Below, piece after piece: positions 39,870 to 51,943 of a stretch of 64,000 nt of DNA. The notes under the pieces were generated by a model. The model searched no databases. It saw only the letters and a program-made list of their open reading frames with translations, and was not told where the DNA came from. The position numbers and the translations under genes were made by a program. The stretch is from positions 248,001-312,000 of the forward strand of contig JAODTK010005733.1 in NCBI GenBank assembly GCA_026419785.1, read 5' to 3'. The stretch's first letter is position 1, and each line of letters starts with the position of its first letter. The DNA is from Sclerodactyla briareus (lineage: Eukaryota; Echinodermata; Holothuroidea; Dendrochirotida; Sclerodactylidae).

Positions 39870-41614
39870 ACAGTTTACATTATAAAAGCACGGACAAGGA
39901 AAATCGAGACCTTGGTTCCTGTTCATTGCCCAACTATGTCAGTAATTATTTTACTGCGTTTGCTCATGAGCTCTATCCTCTTCTGAGCCGATAATTTTAA
40001 TCAATGTAACGTTTGCCGCAAAACCATGTCGGCGATCCCGGTGGGAGGGGGGGGGGGGCGCAGTACAGGAGATATCGCCCAATGTTTCATAAATCGCTCA
40101 TTGACTTTTATGGTTTACACATGTAACTATTGGGAAAACGGGTTCCTCATTCAGAACAAATTGCCGCCTTCGCCCCGAATTCTGATTGTTCGTGTACCCT
40201 TCGTCCCCCCCCCTTCTCCCTTTGGTCGATCAATTCCCTCGAATTGTTGCATGCATGAGTATAGTAGGTCAGTAGGAACGGGATAGAGCCTGGGATTAAC
40301 CTGGCCCTCACTATACAGTGATGATAACATGCTGTAAACAATGACCGTTAAGTGCCGTAACAGCGCGATTATCGGGACACATCAAGTGTAACAGAAAACA
40401 CCATCACTGGATGTTGGTTTACCAAGGGAGAAAAATCATACAGCAAGAAACTTGGGGCGGCCAATCCCTGCGTCCGGGGAAGTACCTGTTGAAATCATCA
40501 GCGGGCGATTGTAAACTTCCCCGGGGAATCAAACGAGCGGCCGACGGGACATTACGAGGCCTTAACTAAACCACTCGCCATGTTTACGACCGCGATAGTA
40601 CCCTTTATCTGCTCGTAGTCCAAACACAGCGAGGTGCGGCCGTCCAGCGATACCGGTAGCAGGTACGGACGGACCCGAGGTAGGTAACAGGAAAACCAGC
40701 GAGCACGGACGGCCGTACGAGGTGTATCCGCGAAAAGAAGAAACCCTCCTAATGGGCTGTATTTTAATTTTTCTCTCGGAGATCAAAGCGTTCGCCGAAA
40801 GGGAGCAGCGATATTCGCGATATCGGTAACCAGTAAGCTGAAATCCAGATAGGGAAGGCAGGAAATTCGTAGGTTTAATTGCGCCGATGAAAGATGTTTA
40901 GTCGAGTGATCACTCGACCAGAGCGGTCGAGTTAAATCCTGGAAACTGATTCCGTTTTTTCCTCATCTTCCGGTAATACCAGGCTACCATGGGGCAAGAA
41001 GTCAGCACTATACCGTCCTTTACGACTAGTACCGTTCCTATAGAGCAGCTAAGTAGACGTGTTTTCGTAATTATAACAATTTCTTTTCTATTGTTCCGCT
41101 CGGGCAAAATTTGATTGCGGGCATATCAGGAAAACAAATCAACAAGACCACAACTTGAACGAAGTATGAAACGAAATGTGTCAGTAACGTTCATGGAACA
41201 TTTTTTTCTTCTGAATATGCGCTTATCACTTTGAGGTTTCTTTGCAGTAACCTCGTCGCGGGTATTATTTTATTACTATGGAGAAAAAAGGAGGGGCGTG
41301 TGTGGTCAGGTGGAACAATGAAATATCCGTCTAGTTATATGGAAATATTTTCTAAACAAGAATACCACCCAGAGGTAGTCTGTTAATACCCATCCACCAT
41401 ATAACTTTCAGACCTGCTCAATATGGGTGGACTAAGGGAGGAACAATCTTGTTGGTACACTGAACAAGAACAATCACAAAAATCCATTATCGTGCAGGGA
41501 ATACACGAAATATTCTGCATAATTTACAATTCGCCAAGCTTCAAAATGAGTTGGAGGAATGTTTTGTGTCCCTGTTTTACACGTGGACAATGTAACTTTA
41601 GAATTGCAGCAGGA
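39870..41614. other. No gene recognised; GC-rich patch and G-run
   Basis: A G-run lies at about 40046-40059, and a GC- and CpG-richer patch at about 40440-40830. Open frames there, for example 74 codons at 40562-40786 on the minus strand, have no recognisable domain. Confidence 0.4.
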
Positions 41615-41804
41615 TTGCCAGTAATTTACTGTCAATAAAGTTGCTAGTAATTCACTGTAAATAATACAGTTAACCGTAGTCTACTGTAGAATTCACAGTA
41701 AATCACTGTGATTTCTATAATAATCTACTGTGAAATTTAGAGTGACAATTTTTACTGTGAACTTACTGTAGTTAGCTATTGAATTTACAATAAATTACCG
41801 GCAA
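41615..41804. mobile_element. MITE-like element, 190 bp, built of TTTACTGTAAA words
   Basis: The left end TTGCCAGTAATTTACTGT and the reverse complement of the right end, TTGCCGGTAATTTATTGT, match at 16 of 18 positions. The interior is a chain of ACTGTRAAT/ATTYACAGT words in both orientations, so the whole element can fold on itself. It encodes no protein. No target-site duplication is obvious beside either end. Confidence 0.7.
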
Positions 41805-41954
41805 CTCAATCAGTGTATGTAGCGGGTTCATTTTTGGCAAATTAGCTAGAACATCTACTGGTGGGGTTATAGCATATGGCACAATATATAGCATACTGCA
41901 CTGTACATTAATATATCCCCACTTCGGGGATATTATGGTTTTGGGTTCGCCGTC

Positions 41955-42002
41955 TCCGCCGCCGCCGCCGCCGCCGCCGCGTCCGCGTCTCCGCCGCGCG
42001 CG
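41955..42002. repeat. Trinucleotide repeat (CCG)n
   Basis: About 30 bp of pure CCG with degenerate flanks. Polyglycine, polyarginine or polyproline frames across it are artefacts. Confidence 0.9.
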
Positions 42003-42039
42003 TTTCTTGTTAGCGCATAAACTCTCCAACACTTTGTCC

Positions 42040-42468
42040 GCCGTTTGAGCCGAAACTTGGCCACATGTCCGCCTTTAGTGAAATCTTCGGATGATTCGAA
42101 AGTGGCGCCGCCACAATGACGGGGTCCGCTAATTGCTAATTTCCACGATTGGAGGATTTTCCCGTTTGCGCTAACGTCTTTAACGCTTTCATTCCGATTG
42201 AATCTGAAACTTGGTACATTGTCCGCCCTGTGAAATCTCGGATGAGTTCGGAAGTGGGCATCGCTGCAATGCTGGGGGGCCGCTATTTGACATAATTTCC
42301 GCGAAATGTTTTCAAGTTGTCCCAGATTTGAACGAAACTTTGTAGGTAGGACTATATTTGATCCCGAAAAATGTGAGGGTCATTTCAAGGTCCTCAAGGT
42401 CAAATTTGTGAAATTTATGGATTTTCCAAACTTTGTTGGATATTTTTTTTGGTTTTTTTTTTTTTTTT

Positions 42469-42513
<45 letters not shown>

Positions 42514-42800
42514 AACGAAACTTGGTGGGAAGACCTATAGTTGAATCCGCAAAATGTGGATGTCATTTCAAGGTCCTCGAGGGTCAAACTTGGCAAAATT
42601 ATGCGATTTTCCAAACTTGTCAGATTTGAAAACCGAAATTGGGTGGATGTGGGCTACATTTGTTCCTCCCAAAGTGAGAAGTCATTTCAAGCCATCATGT
42701 GTCAAATTCGCATATCAGTGCCTATCAACACCCATGGATTACACAACACTTGGTGGATGAAGTTTATTTTGGGTTCTGACCAAAATGGGGGTCTTATGGG
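42040..42800. repeat. Diverged tandem repeat built on a GAAACTTGG word
   Basis: GAAACTTGG-like words recur near 42051, 42207, 42333, 42515, 42632 and 42745. Most are followed by a CATTTG/ATAGTTGA segment, a GTCATTTCAAGGTC segment and GTCAAA. The best-conserved pair starts at about 42327 and 42511; both carry GTCATTTCAAGGTCCTC. Units are about 110-155 bp and strongly diverged. A poly(T) tract at 42443-42512 interrupts the array. Confidence 0.65.
42443..42512. repeat. Poly(T) tract, about 65 bp
   Basis: T-run with two GG and one G interruption, inside the diverged tandem array. Polyphenylalanine or polylysine frames across it are artefacts. As a poly(A) on the minus strand it could mark a retroposon tail, but no retroposed sequence is recognisable beside it. 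Confidence 0.9.
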
Positions 42801-42809
42801 GTGTTAGAT

Positions 42810-44960
42810 ACTTCTTTCCCAATGATTGCTCAAAAGTGGGATATACACGTGGGCGGTTTTAGCCCGCCTACACATGTCTGTTTTTTGTTCATATTCATAC
42901 ATACAGTTGTGATCGGATAAACCTTTTTAAATGGGGTTCAATTTATCCCGACACACCCACGTCCTGTAAGTGGTCTCCTAACAGGATAGACAATGCTCCG
43001 AAATGTTGTTTTTCTTTGTGTGAAGAAAGTTTCCGGCTTAACTCCACCCTTCTCTACTTTGTTACTGTTGGAAAATCCCCCAAATTCCAACAATTTTCGG
43101 TATACGTCCACTGCAATGAACCTCGGGGGCTACATTAAATCTGTATTGGTAAGATGGAAGAAAGAAAAACGAGGTCATCAGTATCAGTTTAGCTACAAAC
43201 TTATAGTATGTTAGAGTTGCATCGGAGCAAAAACATCGAGCTTTCCCGTGTTTTCGGAAATAATTTTCATGTTTTCTTCCATATTGAATAATTTTGGGGA
43301 AAAAATTACACGTATCACATTTAGTGCGGTTTCCTGCCAAGTTTCCCACAAGTATTTGCGTCTTTCATCAGTTTGGAAAAATATATTTATTCACATTTGT
43401 TCGTTGCCAGGATGACGTGTTTCTGGTGCAAAGGCTTATCATCTGATGGCAATTAGCGGATAAGCGACGGCGACGTTTATGAGAAAATTGCCCCATGCAA
43501 TTCGATATAGATACGGTATTCGTGACACTTGATCTGCCAATATAAATCTAGTTTAAAAAGATACCGTGGGACGATTTCGTCGTAAGGCCAGGTATAAGGC
43601 ACTGTCCCTTAGTCGCCGGGTATTGCGAGATAATTTTACCTCTCAAAATTTACGATGGCGAAACGACGTTTAGAAAAGTGTTTAATCCCTAAACACCGTG
43701 AAGTGTAGTCTTCAGGGCAAATTTTCACCATGAGATAAACAATATAAATATATTCCGACTGTCTGGTTGCGTTAAGCGTGTTTTCTTTCTTTGAACCCAG
43801 ATAAATAGATAATCAAATTTCGGAACAACTTTCGTTTCATTATTTTTTTCGAAATGTCAGACGACTGACATTGCCTATAATTACGTACGTGGTAGGGCTT
43901 AACTCTCCAATAAGCGGACCGACGGGGGTCGAGCTATTTGAAGCAAAAAGAAAGGCTTTGCAGTAAGGATATAATGTAGGCGCAGGACGGAACAGAGGTA
44001 TATTGGAATCTGGAACCCAACTGACGAGAAGAAAAGTGCATTCAGGGTTCAGATGAACTATTCCCGACACGTAAATACGCATCAGGTTCCCTATCGTAGA
44101 TGGAGACTAATTCCGTCACAGCGGCCGCGAAGCCGTACGTGCTGGGCCCTTGCGTGAGCACCGTAATGACCCGCGAGAATGATCGCCTAAAGTTCCAGTG
44201 AGTGCTGTGTCGATAGAGGGAGCCCCGTCCGACTGCGGAACCTCCCCCCCCCGAAGATTCCCGGGAACAGGGCGCACAGCAGGTGATCCGCGGATCGCTA
44301 ACCACGAATCTCGTGTGCGTAAAGGGAAGGGGCATACCTATATAGGGATCGGTATACGGTACATGCCGGTGCACATCCCAGCATGATTGGGCGTACTACC
44401 CGACTTAGTGTCGACGCAAGTGGCCGCCACACGAATAAGCGAAACGTGAAGTTTACCATCCCATGTGGGCCATATCATAACCTCCTTTGAATTACAAGCT
44501 TTCATTCTAGTTTGGGATATCAGTCTACTTTCTCCTTTTTTCCCCAACCCCGACCTCGAGTACCCTGCGGATGGTTGAAGGATACACCGATTACATCCCT
44601 GACAGGTCGTAGGAGGCCCAGCAGATAATGAACATTTAGTGTCAGAGGGCATAATACCTCCAACCTCAACCATGCGCCACAGCGTCAGGAGGGAGAACAC
44701 GAAGAAATCCGTGTGGTGCGATCCCCTGACAGGTGGTTATCCACATACAACCTGTACCGGTAATACATGCGTGGTACTCCGTGTTAACATCGGAGAGCTC
44801 CACAAATAGAAGCGGAGCTAGGCCGCGTGTGCGGAATGTTTAAAAAATGGGGGGGGGGTGAAAATCAGAATCGCCCCGGAATCATTCAGCTTTAGAACTG
44901 CGGTATCCACGCATGTGCCATGACCACAGTGCATGCAGGTGATATGATTAACAACACATT
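42810..44960. other. No gene recognised; CpG-rich patch at about 44040-44360
   Basis: The patch at 44040-44360 is CpG-rich and open in several frames, for example 110 codons at 44042-44374 on the minus strand, with no recognisable domain. Short GTTTAGAAAAGTGTTTAA words near 43670 resemble the AACAGTGTT repeat family. Otherwise unassigned. Confidence 0.4.
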
Positions 44961-44969
44961 AACACACTG

Positions 44970-45362
44970 ACACAATGTAACTAAACGAGAGTGTGTTCTA
45001 AACATTCGATACTTAGCAAACGCGTTTAAAGACTGATCACAAAACAGTGTCAGGAGAAGTGTCTAATTCCATTCTTCGGGGTGTGCATGATGAAGCAGTA
45101 CAGAATTCTGAACTGATATATAAGACGAACAAGTGTTTAGGAATCGAACACTTTCCATAACAAAAACAAGCAAAACAGCGTTCAAACGCATAGGCGCACT
45201 GATTTCAGTTGTTAAACGTGTATGTCTTGAACAAGTACTGTTCAGAAGTTACTGATTGAACATTTTGCCGAACACAATTTTGACATACGTTTCTAAAGAA
45301 ACAAGGGGTGTCACACACATACCCACGCACACACACATACACAGACACACACACACTCCCCT
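44970..45362. repeat. Cluster of GAACA/TGTTC repeat words ending in a (CA)n microsatellite
   Basis: Words such as AGTGTGTTCTAAACATT, AAGTGTTTAGGAATCGAACAC and GTACTGTTCAGAAG...TTGAACATTTTGCC recur in both orientations. The last part parallels the repeats at 16.8 and 17.9 kb. The (CA)n tract runs from 45311 to 45357. It looks like several degraded copies of one inverted-repeat family. Confidence 0.45.
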
Positions 45363-45879
45363 ATAGAGCGATAACCACTAGTTGGTGCTTGCATAGTACC
45401 AGACAAGACAAGACACACATACGCACGTTGCGTGACCGCATAGGAATAAAAAAAGGCTTATACTCTGGACAGGCTTTGTAGATACATTGATTGTGGCTGA
45501 AGATGACATTGAATCCACCCTCCTCTCTGTTCGCCTTTCACCACAGGCACCCCTACTAACTATATGTGTATGTTTAGTATATAGTCGCCCCAACTTGCAA
45601 GGACCGTCTCTCACCAATTATTGGATAGGCTCAAACCTAACTTCATCGGCAATTATTAACTCATAGCAAATTAACGGACGCCCATAGCGACTGAAGTGAC
45701 CACAATATTTTCACAAGAAGCTACGTTTTATTTCGTTGGTCACCTGTTACGGCTTCTAAAACAACAACCATCTTCCTGAACCGATAAATCTCACACAAGT
45801 TCCCGTTCATAGCGATGAAAACGAGAGACCCTTCCGGATTACACGGCATGCGCAACATACACCGCCGCGCTCTGCTCAA

Positions 45880-46066
45880 AAGTACATTGACCCCTGACAC
45901 TGACCCTGAACGCGGGGAGAGAGCCCCATGCAGAGGAGTGGTTGGGTTAATCGAGATGGAGACAGACGGACGGTACCGCGTGGCTTTGGCCAGATCGCGA
46001 CCAATTAGCACAATGTCAGGTTCACTCCGCGACCTCATATTACTACGGATGACCATTAATAGGATA
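45880..46066 (+). repeat. Dispersed repeat family B, copy 1
   Basis: It shares with 62893-63106 a core of GGTTAATCGAGATGGAGACA followed by GACGGACGGTAC. The flanks are alike too: ACTGACCC-GAACGCGG upstream and ATTAGC--AATATCAGGTT downstream. Both copies are on the same strand. Length near 190-210 bp suggests a SINE or MITE; no pol III box or tail is certain. Open frames across it are incidental. Confidence 0.65.
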
Positions 46067-46823
46067 GGCTACCTTCTCTTCGGCAACGCAACCGTAATCG
46101 GATTACTATCCTATAGCAATCTGAGGTTGAAACTATCAGACTATACTACTTCGAGTTCGTAACTACATGAGCCTAATTTGAACACACGTCCAGCATCCAC
46201 GTATATTGGCAACGCTTAAAGCTCCTCCTGACGTGAACGTTCTCGAACCGACACCTAATATAATCTGTACAACATTCTGACATTGCACTTGCAACTAGGT
46301 GTGTAGTTCTAAGTAAATATTCGCCTCCTATAGATATCGTGTTCCAAAGTTTTATTTTTTTTTTTACCTCCGCTGACCTCGAAATGGACCAATAAATAGT
46401 ATGGGGGTTTCTTCCTGATAATACTTCCAATGCGCCTGATGTAAAAATGGAGAAAATTATATTTCCACCGATCCACTTTGGTCACATGCTCACATCAATG
46501 TTGTAGACTATATATGAAGCCAGTGCTTGTACCTTCGTTGGAAACGACGGGTGGTCCCTTCAGGATTTGACAATCCCGACAATGCGGCATGACAAAGGGG
46601 GTCGAACATATTAGTTTACCCAGTGTTCGATTACTTTTTATCAGCACTGAAGTGTCACCTTTGGCGTATACATTATACCGTATTTACCAGCTATGGGTAG
46701 TGGTTTAGTTCTTGCATAGGAACAATTCTCATTATTCGGAAACTGAATCAATGTCGTAATTACAAGGCCGTCGATGATTTATCTGTTAGCGAAGAAAACT
46801 GTTTTCACAACATTCATAAAGCT

Positions 46824-47163
46824 TCTACATGCACTAAAAGTAAGAATCTTCTCCATTCAACAATAAAGAAACATTAAACTGAATGGCAATTTTTGCACAC
46901 TCTTATAATGTTGTGAAAACACAAAGGGGCATATCTTCAGATTAGTTTTCTTCATAGATATCTTGGTTCCAATTAAGTGTATTTAAAATGAACACAGTCG
47001 CTCTCCTGTTATGTAAAATTTTCGCAAGAAAATAACGAGGACAACGTTGTTGCTTTTTTCTTAATCCTGTTACGGATTGCCCACGTAACTTGTGTTTTTA
47101 GTTCAGTTACGTTGTCTTCTGTACAACGCACCGAATGTAATTTTAATTCAACTCACAACGCCG
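46824..47163 (+). repeat. Dispersed repeat family A, copy 1
   Basis: About 340 bp that aligns along its length with 60122-60454, same orientation. Shared words include AAGAAACATTA, TTATAATGTTGT, AGATTAGTTTTCTTCATA (ACATTAGTTTTCTTCATA in the other copy), AATGAACAC and GAATGTAATTTTAATTCAA. No coding potential is seen and the ends were not resolved. Confidence 0.7.
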
Positions 47164-47466
47164 TTTGTTTTGCTCATTGATGGGAAAATATATCACCCAG
47201 TTCAATTTTATTTTTCAACGCATCCTGTTTAGTTCTAAGGAAACGTGATATAAGAGATTCAGAACAATATATACAAAATAAATTGCATTACTTCATCCGG
47301 TTTGGATTGCACATTAACTCAAATTAGATGTCGATCATTTTATCATGAAGAAGACAGAAGGACTGGGCGTTTTAGGAAATTCCAGTCGTATTTCAGTTGA
47401 TATGTTTCCATCTGACCATTTTCACATTTCTATTAAATATATCCGTAATGTTCCCTTCGTATACTG

Positions 47467-47633
47467 CAGGCCCGTAGTCAAGGGGGCGAAAGGGGGCGCC
47501 GCCCCCTAATAATAGTTCCGCCCCCCTCATAGATATTTAGTCCATTTTTTTTTTACTGTCGTCTCCCAATTGGTGCCCCCCCCCTTGAAAGAAATCTTGC
47601 CCCCTCATACTTAGTGATCTGGCTACGGGCCTG
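47467..47633. mobile_element. Non-autonomous hAT-like element, 167 bp
   Basis: The terminal inverted repeats are CAGGCCCGTAGTCA and, on the other strand, CAGGCCCGTAGCCA, matching at 13 of 14 positions. The flanks are GTATACTG (47459-47466) and TTATACTG (47634-47641), which agree at 7 of 8 positions as expected for a hAT 8-bp target duplication. Inside are G-runs on the left and C-runs on the right, with a GGGGGCGCCGCCCCC palindrome at 47492-47506. No transposase is encoded. Confidence 0.8.
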
Positions 47634-47942
47634 TTATACTGTTGTGTTGTTGTATTCGACACTGGTGTCAGAATATTGAAGGGACGAGAAGAAGAAACGC
47701 CTATGGCACAGTAGCGCACCTATCAGTCTATCATTTCGTAGTCATATATGATTTGATGGTTATTTTCGATTCGTTTGATGATATCCATCAAATTGTTCGA
47801 ACATTTTAGGAACTTACGAAGTATGCACGAGTTCTGCAAATGGTAAATGGTATGCAAGACATGACTATCAAACGTATCGTTCCTAAGGCCAGTGGAAAGA
47901 TCTGGACACAACGACTGACAGAAAAACTATATATTAGATGAT

Positions 47943-47943
<1 letters not shown>

Positions 47944-48011
<68 letters not shown>
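47944..48011. repeat. Microsatellite (GATA)n
   Basis: About 17 uninterrupted GATA units. The Tyr-Leu-Ser-Ile repeat frame on the minus strand is an artefact. Confidence 0.97.
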
Positions 48012-48061
48012 CCATGTGCCTGAGGTGACCGTGGACACCTATATCGCTCTTCTCCCCCATG

Positions 48062-48125
48062 TAATTTTCATATTTTACATTGAGCCTTTTCGATGCCCTT
48101 GATAAAATAAAACTCGTCTTGTTCG
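48062..48125 (+). repeat. Dispersed repeat family C, copy 1 (ATGCCCTTGATAAAATAAA core)
   Basis: The segment TGAGCCTTTTCGATGCCCTTGATA then AAATAAAACTCG recurs at 58245-58293, with a weaker copy at 51200-51265 (CCAATGCCCTTGGAAAATAAA). All are on the plus strand. Function and full length are unknown. Confidence 0.55.
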
Positions 48126-48499
48126 GAAGGTATGAAAATGTGCATTAAGCTCTTGAATGTTCATAATAGAATACGGTAATAAATACATCTTGATTTGCTT
48201 TTTTCGATAATATGACATTTTATTTTAAACTTTCTGATGTCTTACTTAATAATAAAATTTTTTTTTCCATTAATGCATACTTATAATAGTTCCCAACAAC
48301 CTTCCATGAAAATTATGAATAAACCTTCATTCGCATTCCTCCAAACAAATGTGGTTATTACTATTAAGTTTTGTCCGCAAATTTCGATTTGTTTGCAGTT
48401 TTGACCTTCTATCAGACATATCGAATTTTGAAACAGGGCGCACAAAAGATTTACTATCCTTTGGCAGTTTGGAGGTTCGTGAATCTGAAAACGCCGATG

Positions 48500-48660
48500 A
48501 TACGGGGGCTTTGGGATTTATCTCCATGTTAGCTTTCTTTTCATCAGCACAACAATGGTTCCTTTGACGTTTTATTTCCGTATTTGCAAACCTAGAGGAA
48601 CAGTTTGAGTAGTCCTGCATAAGGTCTGATAACGAATAAACCGTGATTGTTCCATAGATA
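48500..48660. repeat. Dispersed repeat family D, copy 1
   Basis: ATTTCCGTATTTGCAAACCTAGAGGAACAG followed by GAATAAACCGTGATTGT parallels 51944-52080, which reads ATTTCCGTATTTAGCACGTCTAGAGGAATAG and AAATAAACAGTGATTGT. A third copy lies at 52665-52805. A 97-codon minus-strand open frame (48327-48620) of polar, Lys/Ser/Asn-rich composition overlaps it. It has no recognised domain and may be part of the repeat. Confidence 0.5.
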
Positions 48661-49091
48661 ATTATCTCTTTTGTAAGCTTTGCTAGGCTCCAGTCAGTTA
48701 GTCCTCAAGGATTCTGATCTGTCGGTTTGCTAAGAGAACCATTCACCGTACGATGCACAAAAGCAGCATCGTAGACAAACTATGATCACTCGATCTAACT
48801 GTTCCGTGGAAGCTTGTCCATTTTAAATTTTAAAATAAACGTAGAATTGTTCTTCTTCGGACAATAGGCATTTCTTTGATGTGCCTCCAGTTTAATGTCC
48901 TTTTTAAAAAATAAAATAAAAACAAACCACCCCCTTTCTTCGCCATGTAAATTTCTTTTACCCCAAAACAACTGGGTAAATATCCTCGGAGTTACTATAT
49001 TACCGGTAAACTCATTTAGTTCATCTATTTGTCTATTAATTTTGATAGGTTTGCAACAGAAATCCAATGTTTCGCCCCAATACCTTGATTC

Positions 49092-50364
49092 CATAGGCGG
49101 CGCAAGCGGGGGGGGGGGGGGGTCGGGGGGACGCGTCCCCCCAAAAATTCAGAGTGGGGGTGGGTCCGTCCCCCCTAAAATTTTGACCAGATGAATTTTG
49201 AATTAACACCAACAATCGACATTAAACTATCATTATCATCTGCGAAACATGATGGAATATAGATAATAGATTATAACAGCCCTAAATAACTGTGAAACTA
49301 GTATCCTTTTAAGTTCAACAACAAGTTTGCCGTATCCGACCCGTTTCGCCTGTTCTGCAGATATTCGCGCTATGTAGCGGAAATCTGAAGTAAATCGTGG
49401 AATTTTACCTTCGCTCACAAGATATTCAAGATGGACAATAATCAACCCCGCTGTATCACAATACTCGGCAACAAAAGTGGGACATTTGAAAAGACGTCCT
49501 TAGATTAACCCTAAAAGTGAATGCTTGCATTTTTGTTCATCTTTACTACGATGACATGATACATACCCCAACTGACATGTCTGTGAATGAATTGCAGTAA
49601 TGGCTTTACTTTGTTCGTTCGTTTCATAAAAAACACCAAAACAGCCTGATTTATGAATCGAACTGTATACTGTAAAATTGCTTACGATATGTTTAGATAC
49701 AACCACTACATATTTTTAAAAACCTTGATTCCCTTGTTGTTACAAAACTTCATCAAGTGGAAAACGTACGTTTACAGACACCACTTTGTGTCCTTCTAAA
49801 CGTCCGTATAATGTTTCACTTATTGGCTCAACTACTGTAAAATCAGGAACCACCTACGGGAGTCGACCTAAACAACCCCTAACGATACTGCAAGTCCGAC
49901 ATACGCTAACCACGTGACCACTGTGGGATGGCCAACTGGGGGCGGGCAAAGGGGCTACCTGGGTGAGCATCATTTTACTCTCTCGATCATGACACGGAAA
50001 TGCACTGTACGAATCGAAGAATCGTTGTGGTGTCATCCCTTTACCCGGGCTCTCCCTCTCCTGGCCGGATTTTGCAGTCTCCAACCCATCTGATATGCAT
50101 TATCATTCTTCATACATCCATTTTAATTAATAACTACCATTTTGCAGACATTAACCACCCCAGTTTTATAACTGGGTACATATACTCACAACGCTCAGGA
50201 AGTGTCGTTTCCGGCCATCTGGGAGTTTGGAAACCAAATTTCTTACACGCTCCGCTCCAACCGATGGTGGCGCTCCCCTTAGTATAATAACCACATCAAC
50301 TCATCAAAAGTTTGGTCTGCCGCCCCCCCCCCCCCCTAAAATTTGTAGGCTTCCGTCGCCACTG
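49092..50364. mobile_element. Non-autonomous hAT-like element, 1273 bp, with a perfect 8-bp target duplication
   Basis: The element is flanked by an exact 8-bp direct repeat, CTTGATTC, at 49084-49091 and 50365-50372. Its ends are CATAGGCGGCGCAAGC and, reverse-complemented, CAGTGGCGACGGAAGC, matching at 12 of 16 positions. Long G-runs lie next to the left end and C-runs next to the right end. An 18-bp palindrome of six G, ACGCGT and six C sits at 49125-49142. The interior is AT-rich and has no transposase-like open frame. The 8-bp duplication and CA-TG termini place it with hAT elements. Confidence 0.8.
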
Positions 50365-51199
50365 CTTGATTCGAAAAATAGCCCCCCGTCCCCCAAAACT
50401 ATCAATCTATAAGATTCACAAGATTTATTTGTTTCTAAATTGAAACTATTCATCATTCCATCTTCAAATATCTTGAACATTCCGAAAGTGACGTTCGACT
50501 CCCTACATCCAAATTTTTAGTAATTTTCGCCGCATGCAAGAGATAAGTCATCTTTTCTAATTTTGAGAGAATTCGAAATAAATCGGTTATTTTTAAAATG
50601 GTGAGAAAATCAACAGAAATGGAGAATTGACGCATACTAGTGAGATCGTGAAATCCATCGGAGAATTGAAAGAAGGCACAAGGGGACACACACATTACGT
50701 TACAGCTTTTCGTATGCACCTCATTGTTGGACCAACCCATAGGCCAGCACGCCAGTGGGTAACCAACCATAGGATACCTCTCATTGGACGTGTTCATCCT
50801 CTATTAATTGTATCATAGCAACCGTTGCTATTAGTGACCAAACAGTGAATAATGTAAAAATGTATAACTGACTAAGACCTGGTACTCGTCTGTCCTTCGC
50901 GGGACCGAAAAGAAAAAATTGGCATAGTTTGTTATAGTTTAAACCCCTTCCAATGTCTTCTTAAATAAGAAGTATAACTCATGTGCGCCTTATGAAATGT
51001 TGAAAGGAACTCGGTTCATAAGAAGCCCAATATATTAAAATTTAGTCTTTCAAGTACTCTCAATAATATAACGGAAAAAGTTGAGTTGCCCTCTTCTCGA
51101 TATGCAGACAGAAGGCCAATTTTCCAAACGCCGTTTTTTGAGTCATCTGTAATATTAGAATGAGGGAACTGGATTCGCTAATTTTAAGTTCTTAAATGG

Positions 51200-51265
51200 A
51201 CATAGCTTTTCCAATGCCCTTGGAAAATAAATACAAGGAAAATACAAAATTAAACTCGATTTTAT
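51200..51265 (+). repeat. Dispersed repeat family C, weak copy
   Basis: GCTTTTCCAATGCCCTTGGA followed by AATAAATACA and, further on, AAACTCG resembles 48062-48125 and 58245-58293. Confidence 0.4.
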
Positions 51266-51671
51266 CTTCTTGGCGTAACATTAATATGTCTATCATCTTC
51301 TTCACAATTCCATTTAATTATACTTTCTGAGGTTCCTGTCGAACTCACGGTGTCACTCTCCGGGTGTGGATGTATCGACAAAAAAAATGTCTTAATATAT
51401 GTTGAACAATTGTACTCTTATTGAAATATCATTTTACCAATATACCGCACAATATCGAATAGCACGGGGCGAATTTTCATTTCGTGTGGTGCCCAAAAGA
51501 GAGGGCGGTGGGGGAGGGGTGGGTTGAGGCGCCGCCACCAGACGTGTGGGGAAACGCTGGGAGGAGAAAGGAAATGAGAGAAAGAGAGGAGAACAGCGGG
51601 AAAGAAAAACGGAAACCAGGTTGACCTAGCCACCGTCTGCTAATTTCCGAAGAGAATCACATTAACTCTCC

Positions 51672-51745
51672 ATATATATATATATATATATATTTAATAT
51701 ATCTATATATATATATATATAATATTATTATATATAAATATTTAT
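51672..51745. repeat. Microsatellite (TA)n, interrupted
   Basis: TA dinucleotide runs broken by TTTAA, CT and AATATTATTA segments. Confidence 0.95.
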
Positions 51746-51943
51746 TTCTACTTATCAAAAGGATTGCTTTCTCAGTTGCTACAGAAGTTAATTATCCATT
51801 CGCTGATACCCCTCAGCGACCGTATAGTGTAGATAGATTGATAGGTTTTTCGGTTTTTGGTGGGCGGCGGTTGATAATGTAGAGTCTATCCCAGGGGAAA
51901 AGAGAACCATGTTCGCTTTCCCTCTTACCAATGCAACAACGCA

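Noticed and set aside
40026..40286. G-run at 40046 and C-run at 40206 as a small hAT-like element
   Set aside because: The outer sequences do not form terminal inverted repeats and no target duplication was seen.
42306..42629. 107-codon frame with a polyphenylalanine core
   Set aside because: It is produced by the poly(T) tract within a non-coding tandem array.
45815..46162. 115-codon plus-strand and 111-codon minus-strand frames
   Set aside because: They cover dispersed repeat family B, whose second copy at 62.9 kb keeps neither frame intact.
47944..48011. Regularly repeated units that might suggest a CRISPR-like array
   Set aside because: It is a plain GATA tetranucleotide microsatellite without spacers, in eukaryotic DNA.
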